From: Tilletia caries
Taxonomy: Eukaryota > Basidiomycota > Exobasidiomycetes > Tilletiales > Tilletiaceae
DNA: 64,000 nt
Reading direction: 5' to 3'
Assembly (NCBI GenBank): GCA_032718865.1
Contig: JALUTQ010000037.1
Span: 744,001-808,000 of the forward strand
The notes below the pieces were generated by a model, which ran no database searches, had not been told where the DNA came from, and worked only from the letters and a program-made list of their open reading frames with translations. Below, in pieces: positions 48,656 through 59,841 of the stretch. Positions within the stretch are counted from its first letter, which is position 1. Each line of letters opens with the position of its first letter. The position numbers and the translations under genes were made by a program.

Positions 48656-49789
48656 GCAGTGAAACTTTCACTATACTTTGGCCTCCGAGCCGTCGAAAAA
48701 AGATAGTGAACTTTCACTTTGGCGGGGCCGGGAAAGTGAAGAAAGTATGGAGATAGTGAGTCAAGGCTCGGCAAGCTACTAGAGTTACCACTTTTCTGCG
48801 AAATAGTATAGTCAAGTTATAGTGAGTGGTCATCTCAGCGGAAAATAGTATAGTCAAGTGAGATATAGCTACTATAAAAACTAATAGTTACTATTTCAGC
48901 CATGCAAAATTTTCGGTGTCTTTTCGCTGAAATAGCCACTATAGTCACTTCCAGTAGCTACCTGTGACTGGTTCAGCACAAAGTGAGATCGACATAGTCA
49001 CTATATGTGGCTATAAGTGACTGGAACTACTATATAGTAACTATTCAACAGCTGTCTCAGCCACCCCCTGTCCAACACAAAAAGTTACATTTGGGTGAAA
49101 TAGTCACTATATGTGGCTATGAGTAACTGAGATAGCGACTATATGTGACTAGGAGTAGCTGGAGCTACTACATAGTGACTATCTAGTGGCTATATCAGCC
49201 AAGTGCGATTTTTCATAACTATTTCAACTATTAGTTACTCCGCGCCGATCTGAAAAAGTTATAGCTACTATTTTTTCTAGCCGGCTTCGCCGCCCAAAGT
49301 ATAGTCAAGTTATCACTATCAGTTATAACTATATAGTTATCATAGTTACATAGTGAAGATAGTTGCCGAGCCTTGTAGTGAGTTCGTCTTCATGTTGAAC
49401 TTGAAGTCACTTGCTATCACTAGTAGTGCGGCCAAGTTAAGGTAGTCGCTAATAAGTAACTATCCAGTCAGGAAAGTAATTAATAGTCTACTACCCAGCT
49501 GATATCAAAACTTTATGATATTATTAGACACTCCTCATTTCACATCACTTTGTAAAACTCTTGCAGCTATCTTCACTACCTAGTGACTTGGTAGAGCTCT
49601 GATGAAACAAAAGCAGGGACAACCGCGGTCTTCTATGTGGCCGCAACGGTAGCAAAAAGCGCTCAAACTAGTAGTCACTATCTCAACTTTTCATAACTAA
49701 ACTATACTTTGTCGGCCGGCTGAGACTTTCACTTTCACCATACTTTGTCCGAAAAATTGCTCACTATCTTCACTTGCCGAGCTCTGAGT
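48656..49789. mobile_element. Host MITE-like element with TTTCACTATACTTTG words, containing a nested MITE
   Basis: 48656-48761 (AGTGAAACTTTCACTATACTTTGG ... GAAAGTATGG) recurs at 62050-62160. It is interrupted by the MITE 48762-49375 and resumes at 49376. The right side holds CTTTCACTTTCACCATACTTTG and ends near CTTGCCGAGCTCTG (49789). The words GTGAAAGT/ACTTTCAC occur in both orientations. The left terminus is uncertain. Confidence 0.5.
48762..49375. mobile_element. hAT-type MITE, family B (TAGTNACTAT words), 614 bp
   Basis: Ends CAAGGCTCGGCAA and TTGCCGAGCCTTG. A perfect 8-bp target duplication TAGTGAGT lies at 48754-48761 and 49376-49383. The interior consists largely of AGTCACTATATGTGGCTAT-like words. 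No coding capacity. Confidence 0.93.
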
Positions 49790-51426
49790 GGAAAGAGTAC
49801 GAAGAAAGAAAAGTGGGACGATAGCCTTCGCCATGCTCTCTGTGTCCATCACGAGAAGACTTGCCTCCATCAAGAGGATTTGATGCTTTGGCTTGCGAAG
49901 GAACATGGGGTTAAAATTGCCCAGTCAACTGTCTCCGCAACACCCAAAAAGGGAAAAGAGGCCTATCCAATCTCTGCTAAGTGCTAGTCAGATCACTCAG
50001 AGGCATCGTGAGGCTGAATGGCCACTCGTTGAAAAGGCTCTCTATGAGTGGATTATTGCGTATCAGAATAGCATTAGTATTACGGGGGAGATGGTGAAGA
50101 CAAAAGCTGCCATCTTCTTTTAACGACTGCATTCTGATGGTGACAAGAAGAAGTTCTCTGGAAATGGATGGTCCAATGGCTGTCTGGAAGGTTTCCAGAC
50201 ACGCCATGGCATCAAAAACTGGCGCCGTCATTGAGAGTCCGGCTCAGTCAAGGCTGCAGACAGTACTACTGAGCGTCCCAAGCTTCAGTCAGTTCTTTCT
50301 AAATATAGTACCAGAGACGTCTGTAATATGGATGAGAGTGAATTTTTTTTTTGGAAACTGCAGCCTGACACAGGCCTGTCTACTGAGCAGCTGCGAGGGA
50401 CTAAGAAAGACAAGACCAGGGTTACAGTCGTCTGTTGCACCAATATGGAAGGAACAGAGAAACTTGACCTTTGGATTGTCATTTGTCGGGATATTTAAGT
50501 CTCCTCGCGCGTTCAAGGAAGTATCACGTGAACATGAAGACCTTGGGTTGTCATTACAAAAATACTGCTAAAGCCTGGATGACAGGCGCCCTTTTCACTG
50601 AATGGGTGCAGTGGCTTGACAAGCAGATGGCTGGTCGGCAGGCTATTTTACTGCTCGATAATGCTTCTTCTCACTCTGTGGATGTTGAGTTGAGGTGGAC
50701 TGCAATCCACTATCTGCATCCCAATACCACTTCTATTCTTCAGCCTATGGACCAAGGTATTATTCGCAGCTTTAAAGCTCACAACAGAAAACATTACTAT
50801 GTAGAGCTGCTGCGAAGAATGGAAGAGGAGAACAGGGAGGAGGCTGTTAAGAGCCGGGATATCCTAGATGCGGTCAATGCCTCTTTGGATGCCTGGCGGG
50901 AAGGGATTACTCAGAAGACAATTTTTAATTGCTGGGCGCATGCTCAGATCAAGGTGACAGTCACCGCTGATGGGCATGCTCCAGTGAGAATTGAGTCTGC
51001 CGAGCCTGGCTTCCCAGAGGAGAAGGAGATTGAGCAGGAACTAGACCGGGTCATTACAGGTCTAGGATATGCAAACAGGATGCAGATCAATTTCCTACTT
51101 AATCATCCGGAGGAAAGGGTACCGATTACAGAGGCGGTGCCAACAGAAGGGGAGATCGTGGCAGCAGTGCTAGACACCCAAGAGGAGGAAACAGAGCAAG
51201 ACATGCTGGACATGGGAGGATGGAACCCAAAGCCAAAGGTTAAGTCTAGGGAGGTTCTCAAGGCTGCTCGAATTTTGGAGCATGGGCCTTAGAGCAAGCC
51301 AGCCTTGGCGAGTTTTCCGCGGCTAAAGTTCGAAACGCCATGACGATTATCAAAAACACCGCCCAAGGTGAAGTTTTCTCTGGGGTCACCCAGACCACCA
51401 TCGCCTCCTTCTTCAAGCCGCTCTGA
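49745..51426 (+). pseudogene. pogo/Tigger-type transposase (CENP-B-like), frameshifted
   Basis: The HTH part (LHQEDLMLWLAKEHGVKIAQ) starts near 49870, followed by a CENP-B-type second HTH (VEKALYEWIIAYQNSISITG) to about 50100. The DDE core has CNMDES (about 50322), LRGTKKDKTRVTVVCC, LLLDNASSHS (about 50650) and LQPMDQGIIRSFK (about 50740). These give the DDD set of the pogo clade. Frames break near 49960, 50120, 50345, 50490 and 51288. The last frame ends GVTQTTIASFFKPL at a TGA, a PCNA-interacting (PIP-box) tail. The element's own ends are not resolved because other elements adjoin. Confidence 0.85.
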
Positions 51427-51437
51427 GCGGTGAGCCC

Positions 51438-51445
51438 CCCTCTCT

Positions 51446-51507
<62 letters not shown>
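51438..51507. repeat. (CT)n microsatellite
   Basis: About 70 bases of nearly pure CT dinucleotides, just after the pogo-type transposase stop. Confidence 0.95.
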
Positions 51508-51510
<3 letters not shown>

Positions 51511-51548
51511 ACAAAAAATGTAATAACCCATAAAACCCGCACCGCAAT

Positions 51549-52314
51549 CAAGGCTCGGCAACTTACCAACTTACCTAACTGCAACTGCGGGTAAGTTAAC
51601 TTAATCTAGTTAAACTGTGACTAAACTGCGGGCGGCGGAGCCTCCGGAAACATTAAGTCAACTTAAACTGTATGGGCCCGGACACGGTAACTTATAGTCA
51701 CTAGAAGTTGCCGTTCGCAAGCCGAAGACTTGACCCAACTTATAGTTACTCACAGCTACTTACAGTGCGAACTTATAGCTACTTATAGTTACTTACAGTT
51801 ACTTAAAGTTACTCACAGTGTGCACAGTAACTAACCACAACCAGTGCTCACCACAAAATGTCATATTTATGACATGACCATTTATGATCATGTTACTCAT
51901 GGATATATGACCAGGTTTTGACGGCGAAATTTGGCACTCATAAATATATGAGTTATGAGTTGAGATTGCCAAATATGACCAAATATGACCATTTATGACC
52001 ACGACTTCGGCGGTGGAATTCAACTCATATTTTTAAGATCATTTAGGATAATATATGATCATATATGCTCATATTTGAATATGACCATACTCTCGGCGAT
52101 CATATAAACTCATGTATTTAAGATCATATAGGAATATATGATCATATATGATATGACCATCTGAAATCACGTGACTTAACCACGTGACCTTTATCGTATC
52201 TTATCTAATCTTGAGCGCGTCGTCGCCGGTCGCTCAACGCGTTAAACTTTATTTCCACGTGGCATGGGTCATAAATAAATGATCTTATATGATTCGTCAA
52301 AAACGTGGTTGGAA
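51549..52314 (+). repeat. Left arm of 766-bp perfect inverted duplication
   Basis: Coordinates x and 105450-x match throughout: both arms carry the same 74-codon ORF (51799-52023 minus and 53427-53651 plus). The inner breakpoint at 52314 falls in the middle of the nested element. Confidence 0.93.
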
Positions 52315-52473
52315 ATCTTTTGAAAATTTAGGTCATATATGAGACTAAATGATCATATATGATCATCTCATGTTATTCATATATGAGTTTTCGATTTGGG
52401 CAGGCACTCATGTGATAAATCATATATGAGTTTGGGTCCATTTATGATCATATATGAGTCATGGTGAGCACTG
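51842..52473. mobile_element. Nested MITE, family D (CATATATGATCAT words), 632 bp
   Basis: Ends CAGTGCTCACCA and TGGTGAGCACTG. The interior is dominated by TATGATCATATATGA-type words in both orientations. Flanking CAAC repeats (51838-51841 and 52474-52477) may be a 4-bp duplication. No gene. Confidence 0.7.
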
Positions 52474-53135
52474 CAACTATTACAATAACTGGAACAATTA
52501 ACTATTAACAACTGTGCCCACAGTAACTAATAATAACTGTAACAAGTAACTAAAAATAATTAAAAAGCATGAGTCTTTGGAGGTAGTCAAGAGAGGAAAG
52601 ATGTAAGAGGGAGCTCGGAGGCGGCAAAGTACGTGCCTAAAGGCAAAATGGAATAGTACCAGACATCTTGAGGTAGATACTGCGTGAATTGGGTGACTGA
52701 GACGCGATTAAGTTACTATAAATAACTGTAAGTAACGTATAGTGACAGGCTCAAAATTAAGTTAACTGTAATGATAGTAAGTGGCTAAACTGTGACTAAA
52801 CTAAGCTGCGGGCGCCGGCGCCGGGTTCCAACTGCAACTAAACTTAACTGCGGAACAAAAATGGACAACTTATAATAACTAGCCGAGCCTTGCTCAAACT
52901 CGTCGTACGGCCTTCAAACTTGGACCATATCTTGCTGCTGGTCTCCGCTAATTACTGCCAAACTTATCTGGTGGTTTGTTATGTGGGTAATGGGTTGACC
53001 TGTTATGGTGGTCCAAGAGGCAACTGGCAAGCACATCAACAAAAACAAATAAACCACATAAAAACGCGTCGGTCGTGACGCGCGCTCAACACCATTTCTG
53101 CGCCACGTGATGTTGATCTTTCTTTCGCACGCGCG

Positions 53136-53901
53136 TTCCAACCACGTTTTTGACGAATCATATAAGATCATTTATTTATGACCCATGCCACGTGGAAATA
53201 AAGTTTAACGCGTTGAGCGACCGGCGACGACGCGCTCAAGATTAGATAAGATACGATAAAGGTCACGTGGTTAAGTCACGTGATTTCAGATGGTCATATC
53301 ATATATGATCATATATTCCTATATGATCTTAAATACATGAGTTTATATGATCGCCGAGAGTATGGTCATATTCAAATATGAGCATATATGATCATATATT
53401 ATCCTAAATGATCTTAAAAATATGAGTTGAATTCCACCGCCGAAGTCGTGGTCATAAATGGTCATATTTGGTCATATTTGGCAATCTCAACTCATAACTC
53501 ATATATTTATGAGTGCCAAATTTCGCCGTCAAAACCTGGTCATATATCCATGAGTAACATGATCATAAATGGTCATGTCATAAATATGACATTTTGTGGT
53601 GAGCACTGGTTGTGGTTAGTTACTGTGCACACTGTGAGTAACTTTAAGTAACTGTAAGTAACTATAAGTAGCTATAAGTTCGCACTGTAAGTAGCTGTGA
53701 GTAACTATAAGTTGGGTCAAGTCTTCGGCTTGCGAACGGCAACTTCTAGTGACTATAAGTTACCGTGTCCGGGCCCATACAGTTTAAGTTGACTTAATGT
53801 TTCCGGAGGCTCCGCCGCCCGCAGTTTAGTCACAGTTTAACTAGATTAAGTTAACTTACCCGCAGTTGCAGTTAGGTAAGTTGGTAAGTTGCCGAGCCTT
53901 G
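53136..53901 (-). repeat. Right arm of 766-bp perfect inverted duplication
   Basis: Reverse complement of 51549-52314. It ends at TTGCCGAGCCTTG (53901), followed by unrelated DNA; 52893-53135 is the unique spacer. Confidence 0.93.
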
Positions 53902-54201
53902 CTTATCACTGATCGGTGATCAGCAACTAGGATATGCAATCCCTTCTATCCTCACAGAGCTAGTGGCCACAACATTGCTAACCACCTGACTGCGCGGCTG
54001 CGCCGTCTTCATAGCTTCTACTTGCTCTCTCCTCATCAGAACAGGTATAAGAGCAACGGGTCGCTGCTGATTGCTGGCCACTTCCCCCAGTCCTTACCTG
54101 CTCAACCCTTTGCCTTATACTCAGCAGCTTCCATTCTGCCAGCACTCCTTACCCATACACTCCTCTGCGCTCCCTCTCTACTCTTCTTCTGCCTCCGCAG
54201 C

Positions 54202-54941
54202 ATGTCCGGTTTCGGCTACCCTCGGCCTCATGCCGGCGCGCTTCGCACGCGTCTCGGTACTGACGACGACCCTTACCGCTTCCTCGCCCTCGAGGGCGGC
54301 GCCGTTCAACAGCAGCACGATCAGCAGCAGGAGCTTCACAACGAAGTCACGGGCACGGTCGACAACCCTCACGTCGTTTCCGACTCCGAGCACACCGAAG
54401 AGGATGAAGACGACGGCCTCGGGCTGGTCAATCTCAGCGACGTCGACGTCGACGAGGACATGGTCGACCAGGCCATTCAAGACGCGACGGCGGTTGCGGT
54501 TGCCGCAGCCGCGGATCATATCATTTCGGCCGGCCAGGAACGGGGCGACGACTTTCTCGGCGCCATCAGTGTCATGCAGGGTGAGCCACGCGAGCACTGG
54601 TCAGGCTATGTCCTACGCTTCTTTCGGCCCGAGATCGAGCACGAGGTCGACGCTCGTACGGCTCATCTTCACGCCCGCATCAATACTCTCTCCAAAGATA
54701 CGGTCACTCTCCGCCGTCTTCTTTCCCGCCTTCCAAATGCCACGCGTCGCTTCCGTTTCGGCGCTCGCTCGGCATGGGCTCTGAACAAGTTTCGCCGGAC
54801 CGACTTCGACAACATGGCTCCCGCTCAAGTTCGCTCTCTGGCGCGCCAACTCCTGCTGCCGCCGACGGCGATATCAACCACCCTATCATACGGCGCAACG
54901 CAGTATACTCTCCTTGCATTCGTCGCTACCAGCTTCTCTAA
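54202..54941 (+). pseudogene. Unknown ORF conserved between two LTR-type elements (copy 1)
   Basis: From ATG 54202 (MSGFGYPRPHAG). The acidic middle (DSEHTEEDEDD) is followed by a basic conserved part: ARINTLSKDTVTLRRLLS, FRFGARSAWALNKFRRTDF, then after a frameshift near 54855 NHPIIRRNAVYSPCIRRYQLL and TAA at 54939-54941. The same block occurs at 58150-58694. A polypurine tract AGAAGGGGAGGA (55169-55180) and LTR start follow. No reverse transcriptase or protease in this element. Role unknown. Confidence 0.6.
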
Positions 54942-55180
54942 TGACTCTTCTCTTGTCTCCTGAATCCTAACATCAGTGGCCTATAGTCTCTGACTCCCTT
55001 ACCTCTTAGTCCACAAAACTATCCCTGCCGACATCACTCTCCTTTCCGCTCCTCGCTCTTATGATTGTCTACTCTTTCTCTGATGTCAAATATCCTTCCC
55101 TTCCCTCCAATTCACCTTTTACTTTCACCACTTGATCCATTTGCGCTCTTTCGAAGCACAATGAATCCAGAAGGGGAGGA

Positions 55181-55267
55181 TGTGATACTGAGTATTCAGA
55201 CTACTCAATATTCAGTGTATGGTTGATACACCGTTTGACAGACAGAAGTCTTGAGAGTTAAAAAAGA
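55181..55267. repeat. Fold-back junction: 40-bp LTR start joined to inverted leader
   Basis: 55181-55220 equals the first 40 bases of an LTR (TGTGATACTGAGTATTC ...) in plus orientation. From 55222 on the sequence is the reverse complement of the leader that follows the LTR at 57221-57266, in minus orientation. Confidence 0.75.
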
Positions 55268-55841
55268 TGTAATAGTTATACGACCGAGAGTCAGACAAGG
55301 TTAGTAGTAATCGAAGTAGTTGTAATCTTAACTTATCTCAGAGGTAGACACGACTGTTCACACGGTAGACTTAACTCTGCAATGTTCTGTGAATTGCCAA
55401 GTTGGTGTCTGTGATGTGAACTGTGACTGAGGTGTCTGTTGGTCGAAAGGGGGGAGAAATTTGGCTGTGAACTGGTCTCCTTTTATACCTTTTCGACCTG
55501 GCCAGAGGAGCTCGCGAGGAGCACCCTGGTTCCGAGTCATGATCGAGTCATGCACTTTCAACACTACACACATCATTCCAGAGAGATCCAACAGTGGGAT
55601 AGATACTAAGTACATAAGGAATGATGCTGTAGTAGACACCGACAGAGTATGGATATTAGAAGTATGAGTCAATGAGGAAATGCAGGCTTAAGTAAATCAC
55701 CAGCACAAAGACGCGCTCGAGTCATGATTGCGTAATTATGACAAGTATGATCACAGTCATCCTGGAGTCATCGCAGAGACCGGAGTCATAATAAGAGGAT
55801 GATACACTGAATATTGAGTAGTCGGAATACTCAGTATTACA
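55268..55841 (-). repeat. Solo-like LTR in minus orientation, 574 bp
   Basis: TG...CA bounded: on the minus strand it starts TGTAATACTGAG and ends GTATAACTATTACA. It contains a TATA-like TATAAAAGG and shares its 3' half with the LTR 58887-59443. It lies next to the stop codon of the hAT transposase gene. Confidence 0.8.
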
Positions 55842-57124
55842 TCACGCTACTCGTCCTCGACCAGATCGTTGAGGACAAAGTCTTTGATGGTGGTGAAGCC
55901 AGCGTTCATCCAGGAGTCGAGACACATGATGTGGGTGACTGTCGTTCCCGAAAGTCGGTTCCTGCGCTTGGTGATGACCTCTCCACCACGAGAAAATGCA
56001 GCCTCCGAAGGGACACTGGTGGCAGGAATGGCCAAAAGATCGCGAGCCAAAGCGGCCAGGCTTGGGTAACGAGACTGATTGACGGACCAGTAGTGAAGGG
56101 AATCTGAGGGAGCAGGGGTGGGATGGAGGGCTCAGCGAGGTGGAGCTCAAGCTGCTTCTCGGCGTCAATAGTGATGGGGGCGGGCGCCGCAGCAGCGAAC
56201 TTCTGCCGACGCTTTTCGTACGCAGAGATCGGAGCAGAGGAAGAGCTTGGGGCGTGATTGTTCGTAGCTACGATGGGATAGTTGATAGACAAGTGGTATT
56301 CGAGTTCCGAGATCATGTATCTAAGATCGTTCCCTCCGTCGGCACGAATGACTTCAGCCTTCATGGAAGGATCGAGAATGGTGGCCCAATGAACCACAAA
56401 CGTATCAATCAGATGCTCTCAGTACTCGGTAAGCCGGGTATCAAAGACAAAGAGCGCCAGAACCTCCATCCCCCAAGGAGTAAGAGTCGAAGCCGCTCGA
56501 AGCTCTTCCAGACCCTTGTTCATGATGATGTATCCTTCGGCCGCAGCGCTGATAGTTGAGAAGCAGCGTCCCTGCAGGTGGTCGCTGACGTCCTTGAATC
56601 CGTTGAGGATCTTGATCGTATCCCTCATGACAAGTCAGACCTGCTCAGACCACGCAGAAGTGCTGTGGCCGCTCTCGAAGAGATGACGCAGGGCAGGCTC
56701 GAGCCGCTGCAGCCCAAGCAGCTGTGCCAGCGTAGAGTTCCACCTGTCCTCCATAGCGGTCGGAGGGACAGCGTACTTGATGCCCACTGACTCGCATGCA
56801 GCGATCAGTGCCTTTTCCGTCGGCTTTGGCCTTTGAGCGGTGAAGGAGGGAGACGAAGGCCCGGGGCTCGGCAAAGATCTCGTCTCTCCCGGCATCCTGA
56901 AGACCGTGCTTGACGATGAGGTTGATCATTGATGAAGTGAGCGGCGCAACGAGACGGGAAGAAGAAAGCCGGCGCAGCGCGACGCTTGAGGATGGTAGAA
57001 ATGTTGTAGGCGGAGGCGGTGTTGTCTGTGACACACGCCGAGATCTTCTTCTCGATTCCATAGTCTTGAAGCGCGCTGGTTATGAGATTGGCGGCATTCT
57101 CCGCGGAGTGAGGGACGGGGAAAG

Positions 57125-57220
57125 TGTAATAGTTATACGGTCGAGAGTCAGACAAGGTTAGTATTAGTCGAGGTAGTTGTAATCTTATCTTATCTCACTC
57201 TCGACCGTATAACTATTACA
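57125..57220. repeat. Fold-back left end of the LTR element
   Basis: 57125-57197 is the reverse complement of the last 73 bases of the LTR (59371-59443). 57198-57220 is the last 23 bases of the LTR in forward orientation. 57125-57147 and 57198-57220 pair perfectly. The leader TCTTTTTTAACTC follows. Confidence 0.88.
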
Positions 57221-57266
57221 TCTTTTTTAACTCTCAAGACTTCTGCCTGTCAAACGGTGTATCAAC

Positions 57267-57873
57267 ATGGCACCCAAGAAGCGCAAGGATCCAGAGGACA
57301 TTGCACCTGGCGGCTCCGGCGATCCCGACTTCGGATCTTCCGCCGAAGGTCACGGACAGCCCCAAGGCAACGACGCATTGGACGGCACTCCCGAACTCGG
57401 CGGCATCGATCGAGAACGAACACGATTCCGACCGAAACTCCCCGGACCACCATCGGCAGCGAACCGTCTCATTCGACGGCGTCCAAGGCAATCCCGCGCA
57501 TCCCGATCGTCCCTCGGCAATTGGTATTCAAGACATGACTCTTGAAGAGCTTGAACTCGAACTCGAGCTCAAGACTATTCGCAAGACTATCCTTCAGAAA
57601 AAACGATCCAGCAAGATTCCGGCTCCTCAAGACTCCGCTCCTTTCGACACCGAATCAGTTCTCCGTGAACGACAAAACGAACGACTCCGACGCGCCGGAC
57701 TTCTTCCTCCTCGGGACACGGCTCCTCGATCTCCTCGACCCTCGGCTCCCGTTCCATCCTATCGCCATCAAAGTGTTCCCAACTCGGTCATTATGCATGG
57801 CATCGACAGGAAGATCTCCGACATCATGAGCTCAACTCATCGACCTGGAGTCTGGACAAGTTGCCCCGGGTGA
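57267..57873 (+). pseudogene. Gag-like ORF of the LTR element, frameshifted
   Basis: ATG 57267 starts MAPKKRKDPEDIAPGG with a PKKRK nuclear-signal-like motif. The frame shifts near 57405 to NEHDSDRNSPDH and continues with a long helix (MTLEELELELELKTIRKTIL) and an Arg/Pro-rich end to a stop at 57873. It is typical of the N-terminal part of a fungal LTR-retrotransposon Gag; no zinc knuckle. The pol region is absent. Confidence 0.5.
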
Positions 57874-57893
57874 CAAATCTGAGTTGGTTAACA

Positions 57894-58694
57894 ATGCCCG
57901 CTTCTGCACCGACTGTACTCCCTCGCCCTGCCCGACGAGACTCGCCTTACCCGTTCTCTCCTCTCGCTCGACTCGGCACGTCCGACAACCCATTCACCCA
58001 ACTCGACAGCGACGACGAGGCCGGTAACGACATCAATTCGGGCTTCCACGTGGACCACGGCGCGTACGCCAACCACGACCACCCGTCCCCCGCGGCTGTC
58101 AGCAGCGTCGGCGCTACCGTCGACGAGGACGAGGACTAGGACGATCTATACAACGACGTCGACGAGGACATGCAGGTCGACACCGCCGTCGCCGACCTCA
58201 GCGCGAACGCGTTCGTGGACGTGATCGAGCAAGTGATCGAGAACGGCTCCAACGGCCACCCTCCGGACTACACCGAACCCTCGTACCGCGAGCGCCTGGA
58301 CAACTGCCTGGGAGCCTACTCGGTCATGCCGGCAGAGAATCGGCGCATGTGGTTCTCTTACTTCCGCAGATACATCAACAACGAGGTGGAGCAAGAAATC
58401 GAGCAGCGGACTTGCAACCTCCGCGCTCGCAACGCCACCCTGGCGAGCGACACGGTCCTCCTCCGCCGCCTCCTATCCAAGACCGGCAACGGCACCAACC
58501 GCTTCCCCATGGACCCCCGCTCGCTGTGGAACAAGGGCAAGTTCCGCAAGAACGACTTCCACCACATGCCGGCCGCTAAGGTCCGCAACCTCGGCGACCA
58601 GCTCCTCAAGGCCGCCAACAACAACCCGAACCACATCATCATCCGGCGTAACACGGTCTACTCCGCCTGCATGGACCGGTACAACTCTCTGTGA
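57894..58694 (+). pseudogene. Unknown ORF conserved between two LTR-type elements (copy 2)
   Basis: ATG 57894; one in-frame TAG at 58137-58139 in an acidic region, then open to TGA at 58692-58694. Conserved parts: LRARNATLASDTVLLRRLLSK, FRKNDFHHMPAAKVRNLGDQLL, NHIIIRRNTVYSACMDRY. These align with copy 1 at 54680-54941 block by block. GC-rich, basic C-terminus. No known domain seen; could be a nucleic-acid-binding accessory protein (inference). Confidence 0.6.
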
Positions 58695-58886
58695 TCCTGT
58701 CCCTTAGTCCTTGCCTCTCTCACGCTGTCGCTCCGAAAAACGCTTTCCCCAAAAAATGTTTCTCCCTTAGTCCCTTTCAAAAAATAGTCTTCGCGTCTCC
58801 CTATAAAACAAAAACAAAGAATCCTTTTCCCCCCTTAAAGACCTGAATTGATTCACGTGACCCTAAGTGAATCCTGTAGGGGAGGA

Positions 58887-59443
58887 TGTAACGATTGCGC
58901 TTCTGACAACATCGTGACACTAGTGATCATGAGTCCCCACACGTGACGCGGCAGTCTATGACTCTAACACCAGTCAGAGTCCATGGAATAACAGTCACTA
59001 TGACACACTACTTCACACATTCACGTCTCCATATTCTCGCCTTCACCCAACGCTCTGTCATTGTTTTCCAACATTAAGGTATCTAGCTACCGTCCCTATT
59101 GTTGGATTCACCCTGGATGATGTCGAGACTGCTGATGTCCTGCTGTGGCGCTGAGGAATCGATCATCTGTGAATCGATTATGACTCAGCCCCAGGACGCG
59201 CTCTTCGCGCGACCCTGGCCTGGTCGAAAAGGTATAAAAGGAAGTGGGTTCTCGCCCATCTTCCCCCCTTTCGACCCAACAGACACCTCACTCACATCCC
59301 AGACACCAACTTGGCAATTCACAGAACATTGCAGAGTTAAGTCTACCGTGTGAACCGTCGTGCCTACTTCTGAGATAAGATAAGATTACAACTACCTCGA
59401 CTAATACTAACCTTGTCTGACTCTCGACCGTATAACTATTACA
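58887..59443 (+). repeat. Long terminal repeat, 557 bp
   Basis: TGTAACGATTGCG ... TATAACTATTACA; TATA-like TATAAAAGG near 59233. The 3' half is shared with the minus-strand LTR at 55268-55841; the 5' part differs. Confidence 0.85.
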
Positions 59444-59841
59444 GAAAGGGCCAAGGGGCGAAGTCTAGGAGCATCGTCTGTACCTCCCAGTCTGCCGTGA
59501 TGAAGTGGGCCGTGAGTGACAGGAACTGGTCCCCATTTCCTGCGATCCACCCGTCCGTGGTGAGAGCGACTCTGCCGGGAAGGGAGCGGAGGTAAGCGGC
59601 AACCTGAGTCTTGAGGAGGCCGTGATCGACGCCAATCTTGCGCGTCATGACGTTGCGGCTCGGGCAATCGAAGTCAGGCTGAAGAGTCTTGACTAGGGCC
59701 TTGAAGTCCGGATGATCCAAGACGCTGAGGACTGCTGGTCGCGGAGCATCCAACGCTCGATCATGCCGTGTATCTTGAGCTTGGCAGCGTGGGGAAGCTT
59801 GATGACGCCGAACGAGAGGGTCTGCTGTCCCGCCTCCAGCC

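Larger units (their letters stand above)
51549..52892. mobile_element. hAT-type MITE, family B/C (AAGTTA/TAACTT words), containing a nested element
   Basis: Starts CAAGGCTCGGCAACTTACC and ends AGCCGAGCCTTG. The outer parts are filled with AGTTACTTA and GTAACT words. No matching 8-bp duplication is seen (ACCGCAAT versus CTCAAACT), so the borders may have been rearranged. Positions 51842-52473 are a second element inside it. Confidence 0.65.
57125..59443 (+). mobile_element. Non-autonomous LTR retroelement, 2,319 bp, with aberrant left end
   Basis: A perfect 5-bp target duplication GAAAG lies at 57120-57124 and 59444-59448, inside the hAT gene. The right LTR is 58887-59443 (TGTAACGATT ... CTATTACA), preceded by the polypurine tract GTAGGGGAGGA. 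The left end is not an LTR but a 96-bp fold-back of LTR 3' ends (57125-57220). It encodes a Gag-like start and an unknown ORF, and no pol. Confidence 0.85.

Noticed and set aside
48762..49375. CRISPR-like array of repeated units
   Set aside because: Fungal DNA, words vary and overlap in both orientations, no constant repeat-spacer spacing; borders and TSD show a MITE.
52914..53171. 85-codon minus-strand ORF in the spacer of the 766-bp inverted duplication
   Set aside because: Crosses from unique spacer into the duplicated arm and shows no protein-like motif.
51799..53651. 74-codon ORF present twice
   Set aside because: Identical because it lies in the inverted duplication of word-saturated MITE DNA; not evidence of coding.
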